This document shows positions 52,761-59,656 of a DNA stretch of 59,656 nucleotides, piece by piece. Origin of the DNA: Diphasiastrum complanatum (Eukaryota > Streptophyta > Lycopodiopsida > Lycopodiales > Lycopodiaceae); the NCBI GenBank assembly GCA_029204225.1, contig MU833208.1, positions 1 to 59,656 on the forward strand. Reading direction: 5' to 3'. Position 1 is the first letter of the stretch. Every line of letters begins with the position of its first letter. Under the pieces are notes generated by a model. It had not been told where the DNA came from. It did no database searches and worked only from the letters and a program-made list of their open reading frames with translations. The position numbers and the translations under genes are program-made.

Positions 52761-53792
52761 CTACAGATAGAAGATCATTTTATACAAGACATCATCAAGT
52801 CTTTTGTCTCTACCGTTGGTGTACAGCCATAATGCTCCAGTTCCATTCACTTGATGTTGCGATCCATCTCCCAATATGATGAATCTGGATGAATCTGTTT
52901 GCCGAAAGTCAGCTATCATGTGTCTTGTTGTCACAAAGTGTGACATGGCACCCGAATCAAAAACAACTTCTTGAATGTCGGTTTGTGATGTAGCATACAC
53001 ATCTGTGCATAAGTAAGCGGATGGATTATTGTTTGCTCTCTCCTCAGCTATCTTTGATGATTCTGCCTCCTCTACATAAGACGAGTTGTTGGAGAGCTCC
53101 TTCCTGCTTAGTGTCTTCTTGTTTCTTGGGTTTTGATAGCAGTCTACTACTGCATGACCTTTTTGATAGCAGTCTACTACTGCGGGACCCTTTTTGTGAC
53201 AATGCACACATTGGATGTTTGGATTTAACCAACATGTGACGACGGTATGTCCGTCGTGTCTGCATCTAGTGCAGGTTTTCTTTTTACCACTCTGTGGTCT
53301 GTGTTGAGTAGGTGCTTTCGATTTTCCTTCTTTGTCGGCTTGTCTCTGTTGATTGCGATCTGATCTTTGAAATGACTCTCTCTTAAGATGGGGCTTCTTC
53401 CTACATTGATCTTTACTGTTGTATAGAGCCTGATCAAATTCTTGTCTGTCATCATAGTGTTCTATTGCTTCCATTTCTTCCTTGATCTCGCTTATTGCTC
53501 TGTCAAGAGTCATCGTAGGATCCTTCGCCAGCAGAGTCCGTGTGGTTTGGAAAAATCTTGGCAGGCCGCGTAATAGATACGTCAATTGTTTCTCCGACGA
53601 GACTGCGTGTTCTGCGTCGGCATTGTGTAAAGAAAAAAACAAGTTTTTCATGTTTTTGATGAATGTCGTGAGGCCTTTGTCGTTCCAGCGTAGGTAGATG
53701 AGTTGATCTTCCAAGTGCGTGATCTGGCTTCGCGACTTGGTCTCGAATCTTGATTTCAACGCGTCCCATAGCTCTCGTGCATATTGATGCAA
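52761..53792 (-). pseudogene. Copia F Gag, zinc knuckles and protease (343 residues)
   Basis: Longest frame in the window. Gag: ELWDALKSRFETKSRSQITH, LTYLLRGLPRFFQTTRTLL, ISEIKEEMEAIE. First knuckle CTRCRHDGHTVVTC (CX2CX4HX4C). The second begins CVHCHKKGPAVVDC, in which the His is replaced by Pro, followed by a repeated YQKGHAVVDC from a 30-bp tandem duplication. Protease active site VVFDSGAMSHFV (DSG intact). The start lies inside Gag because a frameshift near 53790 separates the first 70 or so residues. Confidence 0.9.
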
Positions 53793-53995
53793 GATCCAGT
53801 ATAATGTTGTCTTCGATGGAGGAGGATATGACAGCTACTGCTTTATCAATCTTTTCCTTCCATTCGCGAAGTTCTTTTCCAACATTGGTTGGCATCTCGT
53901 CGGTCTCGTCCACCCAGGGCCACAATGCTTCACCTCTTAGGACGAGCGATGTCTTCACTTTCTAGGCCAAGTAATTTGACCCATCTGATTGAAGG

Positions 53996-54769
53996 ATTGT
54001 ACAGTCCAGTCACTCAAACTTGTCTGTCTGTGACTATTGTCTCTCATCCATCCTCTATATGTATGTGATCAGAGGAAGGAGGTGGTCTTTAATGTAAGTG
54101 TATGATTACAAGAACTGCTAAACCTACCATGTCGCGACATTTAGTTTTGTTGTCAGCTTTGTCCGTGGTGTCAGTTCGTTGTTCTGGTACTTGGTTGATC
54201 ATGGGTCGTAAAGTGCGCCGACTCCAGGGCCTCCAGGGCCGCCTTTACAACCGTAGTCGAGGCCATTGGGGTTGGCTTTCGATCGTCGCTCGCGTAGCAG
54301 GAGTCGACTTGTGGTTCCCTACAAACGTCTTCATTTGTTTGCTCGAAGTTGCGGTTTGCGGTTTATTGCAATCTGCGGTTTGTGAGACTACGTCGTCGTC
54401 GTTCGTATATGTTGTGGTAGCGATGGATTGCAGTTTGCAGTTCATAAGCTAACGATGCTTTGTGGAAGGAAACCTTAAGCTTCTTAATAAGAATGATGAG
54501 TTTTTTGCTATTCATAACACATAAAAAGCACTACTATCCAACAATGGATAAAATGTATGTTCGGCTGTTTTCTAAGTACTGAAAGGCCACCTACAAGTCC
54601 AGCGATGGATGAAACTTTGTTTTCATTCTATCATACAAGAACTACAACTCAGAATCTTGCACGTTTAGTTTTTATCTCTCATGCATCTGTCAGGCTACTA
54701 GCATATTGTTTACTAGTTTCTACTTCGAAGAGGATACTAGTATTCAATCACTAACGGAGATAACATGTA
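53996..54769. other. Flank of copia F, no clear gene
   Basis: Should contain the leader, primer site and LTR of copia F, but none is recognisable. A plus frame at 54102-54452 (116 residues) has no family resemblance. Confidence 0.35.
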
Positions 54770-54915
54770 CATCTTGTAGCATCAATTATTACTACGGCCT
54801 TCTTTTTCGGTTAGGTTCGGTTTCGAACCATCTATCTATAAACATCTTGTAGCATCGATTATTACTACGGCCTTCTTTTTCGGTTAGGTTCGGTTTCGAA
54901 CCATCTATCTATAAA
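54770..54915. repeat. 73-bp perfect-type tandem duplication
   Basis: 54770-54842 and 54843-54915 are identical but for about one base (CATCTTGTAGCATC then A or G). Recent origin by slippage or unequal exchange. Confidence 0.95.
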
Positions 54916-56127
54916 CGTCTGCGCAGATACATACATAAAACTCCGCTCCTAATTGATATAGCAACTGATGAGTAGATGTCTCTAATATTCTCATCTCTGC
55001 TGTTAAATAAGGATGAAAATACTTTATTTGGCAATAATATTTTTAATTATTTGATTTTAAAGAAAACAAGAAAAGGACTAACATAGTATCCTCACAAGAT
55101 AACACATCTGCGATCATCCAGATATGATTTCTCGCAACAAAATTCAAGCTATGCATAAACAACTTACGCTCAAAGGGAAGGGATTGTTGGTTTTACGTAT
55201 ATTTTTTTCTATGGTTAGAAAGAAGACTTTGGATGCTTAAACACGTCTTTTCCTACTCCCTGCCATCTACCATTTCGTAACCAATTTAACACTCTGATAA
55301 TGATGACTTAAATGATGTCCGTTGAAAAGGTTGTTCATTAAAATTATCTTAGACAGCATGGATATGCGTAAGATAAAAAATTCTTACAAAAGGATTAGAA
55401 TTGCACGGATCTATCCTAATACCTTGTAAAAACCACAAACACCCCATCGATAATATATAACATATCCTTAACAATGTCATAAATACCACGGATCTAATAT
55501 GTAATTTTGATAAACGCAAATTTATTCAAAAACAGCACTATTCAATGATGGCTATCGCAAAATAATATTCATTCAATTGTCATATTAAAGCATGGTGAGA
55601 TACGACTAGAAAGCATGGATATGCTCAAGAGTATGGACAGTAGTGCATGACTGGTTTTCCGAAAGTTGTCACATGGATTAAAATGGCATGGATTTGCCCT
55701 AATACCAGCACACGTGTTCACACCATATCTGTTAGCGAGATACAACATATACGATGAAAACTATTCATACTTAATACACAAAACAAAATGAACTGATATA
55801 AACCAATGCCCATAGACTGATCAACATGACACATGCCCTAATACGATAATGTCAAGGCTTCGCCTAACACTAAAAAACATTTTGTCGTTTGGAAAGACTA
55901 GACTATGATTTAAAATGCTATTTATGTTGTTAAGTGGTAAAGCTTTTTTTGGACATAAATAACAACTAACGCTCAGCTATACGTTTGTAAATGGATGGCT
56001 GGACGTTTTGTAAATGGTTATGCTTTACAGTGTTGTATTTCACTTTTCAGCTCTAATTTACCTTTGTTGGATTATGAATAAAAGCTTTAAAGGGTTTAGT
56101 CTTGCTTTGTCAAAAAGAACTATGTGA

Positions 56128-56130
<3 letters not shown>
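54916..56130. other. Intergenic; diverged direct repeat around 55340 and 55605
   Basis: AGCATGGATATGC, GGATTA-AAT-GCA-GGAT and CCTAATACC occur in the same order near 55355-55425 and 55613-55705, about 265 bp apart. No coding sequence seen. Confidence 0.45.

Positions 56131-56178
<48 letters not shown>
56131..56178. repeat. (TC)n microsatellite
   Basis: 48 bp of TC dinucleotides. Confidence 0.98.
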
Positions 56179-56181
<3 letters not shown>

Positions 56182-57473
56182 CACACATTCCATGATATTC
56201 TTGGAATAATGTTGTAACACGACAAGCCATTTTAACTTTTTATCCGTGACAGAATCCAACAGGGATTGATGGATCTAAACTAGACCACATTGTCCCGAAA
56301 CATTCGCCAACCTACATAAATGTAATGCCCTTAATTAATGCTTTAATCTGATACCCATATTGCCCACAAAATTCCCCCCCTCCCCCCTTCACCCAAAAAA
56401 AAAAAACATTTATAAGAAACGCTCCCCCATTTCAAAAACGTGTTTCTAGAAACGCAATGCAACTATGATTACGTACTACCCCCTTCTTTTTTGTATAAGT
56501 TGTTGAATACACGATCAATCCAAAAAGATGCAATTACATGTTAGTTACTGACTTACCAATGGTGGTTGTATAAGGAGAGGAACCAAATGTGAAAATAAGT
56601 TGGAATATTGAAGCCTAAGATATGTTGTCAAAGTTATAACTATTGACCATAAAGATAGACGTCTCAATTTGGTCCTAGTGCAATGTTCATGAAAATATTG
56701 GCCTTGATGGAAAGCTGGGAATATATAAAGAGCAAGCATATATGCAAGATGGAAGATGCCAATTAAACAATAATTGCCTCCTAGCACCATAACTCAAACA
56801 TCTTTGATTACATGATTCTACGATACTTGTGATTTATATGTGCCTACAGAAAATGGGTCACACAAAAACCCATGCACAGATATGGAAGACACACAAACAC
56901 CTTGTACAGAAAAAAGGCATTGCATATTACAGCAAGTCCTAAATCATACAGGTGTGTGGTACAAGTAAAAGTTGTCTTTAGTCTAGTTCAATTTGCTGGC
57001 AATAGAAATCATAGTGTGAGAAAAACATCACTTCCAAAATATGAGAAAAAGAGACGACTGAAGCTTTCTAACATTGTTAAACTGTTACATCTGGTGGTAA
57101 TCATTCCGCTTGAAGGTCAAGTCAAGCGACCAAACCTGATCTGCTTGTGTCAAAAATGAATGGCAGACTCTCTCAATCTGTTCGGATTTGAATAGAAGAC
57201 TTGTTAATTAGTTTGTAATAAAAAAATTTATGGACAACTTGCTAATTCCTTTCACACGAAGAACAGCCTATACTGATAGCTTCTTCAGAAAGAAAAAAAA
57301 TTTCATGAGAACTAAACAAAATGATAACCTGAAGTTCAATTTTCACTATCACAAAACTAGAAAAGATGTGGATCTTCCGTGAAAGCCTGGCATTTCCTGT
57401 GGAGGTTTGAAGAGCTTCACGGTTGGCAATAAACATAAGTAATTGAGCAGAAGGGCAGAACCTAAACTTTTAT
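56179..57473. other. 3' flank of the TrpA gene; no other gene supported
   Basis: Contains a C-rich run near 56375 and an A run near 56395. Frames of 80-95 residues on both strands show no recognised motif. The part next to 57473 is the 3' UTR of the minus-strand gene; AATAAA on the minus strand overlaps its stop (about 57468-57474). Confidence 0.45.
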
Positions 57474-57608
57474 TCAAGGCAATGCAGCCTTTAGGTCACT
57501 GATGAGTCTCTTCATGGCATCAATGCCATCTTGTGGTGATGGTCCTTCACTGAGTAGTTTCACCACGGCACTTCCGATAATAACACCATCTGCACCCCAT
57601 TTTGCAAC
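57474..57608 (-). CDS. Tryptophan synthase alpha chain, last exon
   Basis: The minus strand reads VAKWGADGVIIGSAVVKLLS, EGPSPQDGIDAMKRLIS and DLKAALP, then TGA: 44 residues. This is the C-terminus of the alpha subunit (plant TSA1 form VAEWGADGVIVGSAMVK). It splits indole-3-glycerol phosphate into indole and glyceraldehyde 3-phosphate, in chloroplasts in plants. G-A-D-G-V-I-G-S are phosphate-binding residues of the TIM barrel. The exon follows a GTAG acceptor with an upstream pyrimidine tract, in phase 0; the preceding exon should end KPEHVKQ or similar. It is intact, so a real gene is likely. Upstream exons were not found up to the window end. Confidence 0.93.
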   Translation of the reverse strand, partial: VAKWGADGVIIGSAVVKLLSEGPSPQDGIDAMKRLISDLKAALP

Positions 57609-59656
57609 CTACAAAAAAAACCAATTCTTCAAAAACATATACCTACTCTAGATATGGTTGTCTTGTACAACTCTATCAGACAATTTCCTGTTTAAATAAA
57701 GAGTATCCAACACCAGTCTGATCATTCTGCAATCTGGAACAGCCCTATCTTTGAAAAGGGAAAAAATTGGTAATATATGTCTAGCAATCTTGAAGGTAAA
57801 ATTTTCTACTAATAATTATCTGGGTGTCACTTGGAAGTATGATAATTTCCTAAAAGTTATCTTACCTGCATGGCACTCTAGAACCAGACCAATGGCTCCA
57901 TTAATGTGACAACATATGGAGGAAGTTTTGTTCCAAATTTTCTGGGATTTAATAAGCCATCCTTTATTTCAGAAGCCTGTCCTTCACATGTTTCACTTTT
58001 TGAAGGCAATCAGAAGTCCCAAAGGAGTAATTGAGTGGCCTTGTATCCTAAATACTGAACAGAAGTATTCATTGAATTGCTGCCGTTTCTTAAAAATATC
58101 CTAAACTGGACTACCTAACCAAAGCAACCATAATGCCATTGTCATAACTTTTGCTGCTTGATCTATAAAATAGCTGTCACACAAATCATGCAACATTATC
58201 CCAGTGGGGCTCTCAATGTTTGGAACCAATCATCAATAAAAACATTCCGTACTATTGTCTTTGAATAAGATCTGGAAATTTCTTTTTCTACACTATGTAA
58301 GTAAGCATATGCTTAGTGGCCATAAAAGTATCTTGAATGCAGAACAAGTCACAATTCTATAATCAACTTTACAGCTCATCTTCTTTATCTATCAGAGCAC
58401 ATGCCGTGAGTTCTTACCTTTTTCGATGTAACCATGCATTTGGACCCCAAAATTTTGGTACAAGTTTTCAATTTGAAGCGCACAAGTTATCTCATTCGAC
58501 TTGATCTCTTTGAAGTGCTTTTGCAAGATTGACCTTCCCTTTGGCATCTCTTTGTCGTGTTTTTTTGAGCAAACTGGTGCACTGGTGCACTATCCAATTT
58601 ACAAGTCACTGACTTTCATTCACATCTCAATCTGTGTGACTTAAAGCATCTCTGCTTGCTTCAAAATCCCATCCCAAAGATTTTCTTGCACTTCAAAGAT
58701 TGTTGGTGGTTTGCAATTCAAACTGCCACATATATTTTACAGCTCATCTAGTACTTGAAACACACCTCAATATGCATGCTGTGTTGAAGCGAAATTACAC
58801 GATCAGTTGCTCTTAGGACAGATAATGTAGATTTTGCTCAGTTCAATCATTTTTACTATTGGTGGTTTGGTTCTTAATGTCTCAAACAAAAAAAATTTGT
58901 CCTTCTAGAGACACTCTATACAAAAGTCAAATTTCAGTCAGTTCAGTTTCACACCTACAGATTGGGTTTCTGCTATTTTCTGGCGAATTTGCGGTGTTAG
59001 CCTTCCATTTTCGAGCTTGGGAAACTGTTTAATGTCTTTTCAACCTTTGCATAAAAAATCTTGTGGCCTATTTGCCTACTTCTCAAGCCAAAACAAGTGA
59101 GCCACTCAAAAGAAGTGTTGCAGACTTACCTCATTTCATGACTGTTCTGACAGTCTATGCACTTACAATACCCAACCACATGTTTTAGTTTGACTCTTCT
59201 AGTCACAAATCCTTTTCCACTCTTATCCAACCAACGCTGCTCTATCTGTAGCATCCTTCATCATTATTTCGTCTGTCTCTCTCTTGAATATACTGTTTGT
59301 ACAGCTTCTCATGTTAAATTTGTCTGACAAGTTCAGTCTACAATCTTCTCTGCTAAGTTTTCTGCATAACTCTTCTGCTTATTCTTTTCATGTGCCAGAC
59401 ACCTAAATACTCCAACTTTACCTTTATCTATGACCTTATTACCTTGGAAGAGTATCCTTGAAAATATCTCTTGTATCTTAAGGCCACCCAGCTCTAACCT
59501 CATCAGAAAGCAAGGTGTCAAGGGTAGCCACCTGCTCTCGTAGATAATGGCATTTCCCTCTAGTCTCATAATAGATAGGTCATTCTAGGGAAAAATGTTC
59601 CACGTTATGGTTTAAGTTTGGATCAATTTCACCATGTATATTGGCGCCACGCAATA
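57609..59656 (-). other. Probable last intron of the TrpA gene (at least 2 kb)
   Basis: No alpha-chain exon could be found on the minus strand, so the intron seems to run off the window. Plus-strand frames (for example 57916-58104) and minus-strand frames (59333-59569) look like chance. Confidence 0.55.

Larger units (their letters stand above)
50680..53995 (-). mobile_element. Copia F: Ty1/copia polyprotein remnant, minus strand
   Basis: In order on the minus strand: Gag start near 53990 (SDGSNYLA, KTSLVLRGEALWPW); a frameshift; Gag, zinc knuckles and protease 53792-52761; pre-integrase 52740-52408 (LWHKRLCHMNPMALYKASQN, CDACHKGKM); integrase core 52474-52031 (LIHFDICGHFDVLSVGG, YYITFIDDF) with frameshifts; post-integrase 52000-51700 (LPDKIRKKLDKKVEQGYLVG); linker 51688-51329; RT start 51395-51201 (ENWIKAMEDEMTSMKENDVW); RT palm 51024-50680 (VYVDDTLILSKR, FEISDLGEAKCYLG). 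RNase H and LTRs are absent. It is a different family from copia E. Confidence 0.92.

Noticed and set aside
56872-57159. 95-residue plus ORF near the TrpA exon
   Set aside because: No recognised motif and antisense to the 3' flank of the TrpA gene.
57609-59656. Further TrpA exons on the minus strand
   Set aside because: Looked for sequence encoding GFGISKPEHVKQ and earlier motifs; nothing convincing flanked by splice sites.

Overview
The window is plant nuclear DNA from a large, transposon-rich genome. Evidence: Ty1/copia and Ty3/gypsy remnants with initiator-tRNA-Met primer sites, LINEs, long CT/GA microsatellites, GT-AG introns and very low gene density. The LINE reverse transcriptase looks to me like fern or lycophyte elements. 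That, plus a tubulin carboxypeptidase-type gene, suggests a land plant with flagellated sperm, but this is inference and no sequence search was possible.

The main find is a split gene on the + strand (exons between 5014 and 25395) whose ten exons join in phase into a vasohibin-like protein of about 389 residues. The transglutaminase-like Cys-His-Ser triad is intact and its spacing (Cys +35 His, +17 Ser) equals that of human VASH1 (C169/H204/S221). Intron 4 is about 16.6 kb and holds most of the transposons in the first half of the window. The 5' end of the gene was not found. The second host gene is only a terminal exon: tryptophan synthase alpha on the - strand (57474-57608), whose upstream exons must lie beyond the right edge.

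Layout. 1-4825: gypsy pol 3' end and LTR, CT microsatellite, 5'-truncated LINE, gypsy protease fragment. 5014-5765: vasohibin exons 1-4. 5766-22396: intron 4, with LINE-B (-), a non-autonomous copia-like LTR element (7091-9857), a copia integrase scrap, 5'-inverted LINE-C, gypsy A (-), a near-perfect 280-bp foldback at 17301, and a decayed chromovirus ending at 21514. 22397-25395: exons 5-10. 26729-54000: overlapping copia and gypsy wrecks in both orientations, with several LTRs, primer sites, microsatellites and minisatellites. 54000-57473: mostly unassigned, with two small repeats. 57474-59656: end of the TrpA gene and probable intron.

Every transposon reading frame seen is broken by stops, frameshifts or truncation, so no element here looks able to move on its own. 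Some flanking repeats are still young: the two LTRs of the 7.1-9.9 kb element differ at only about seven sites by eye.
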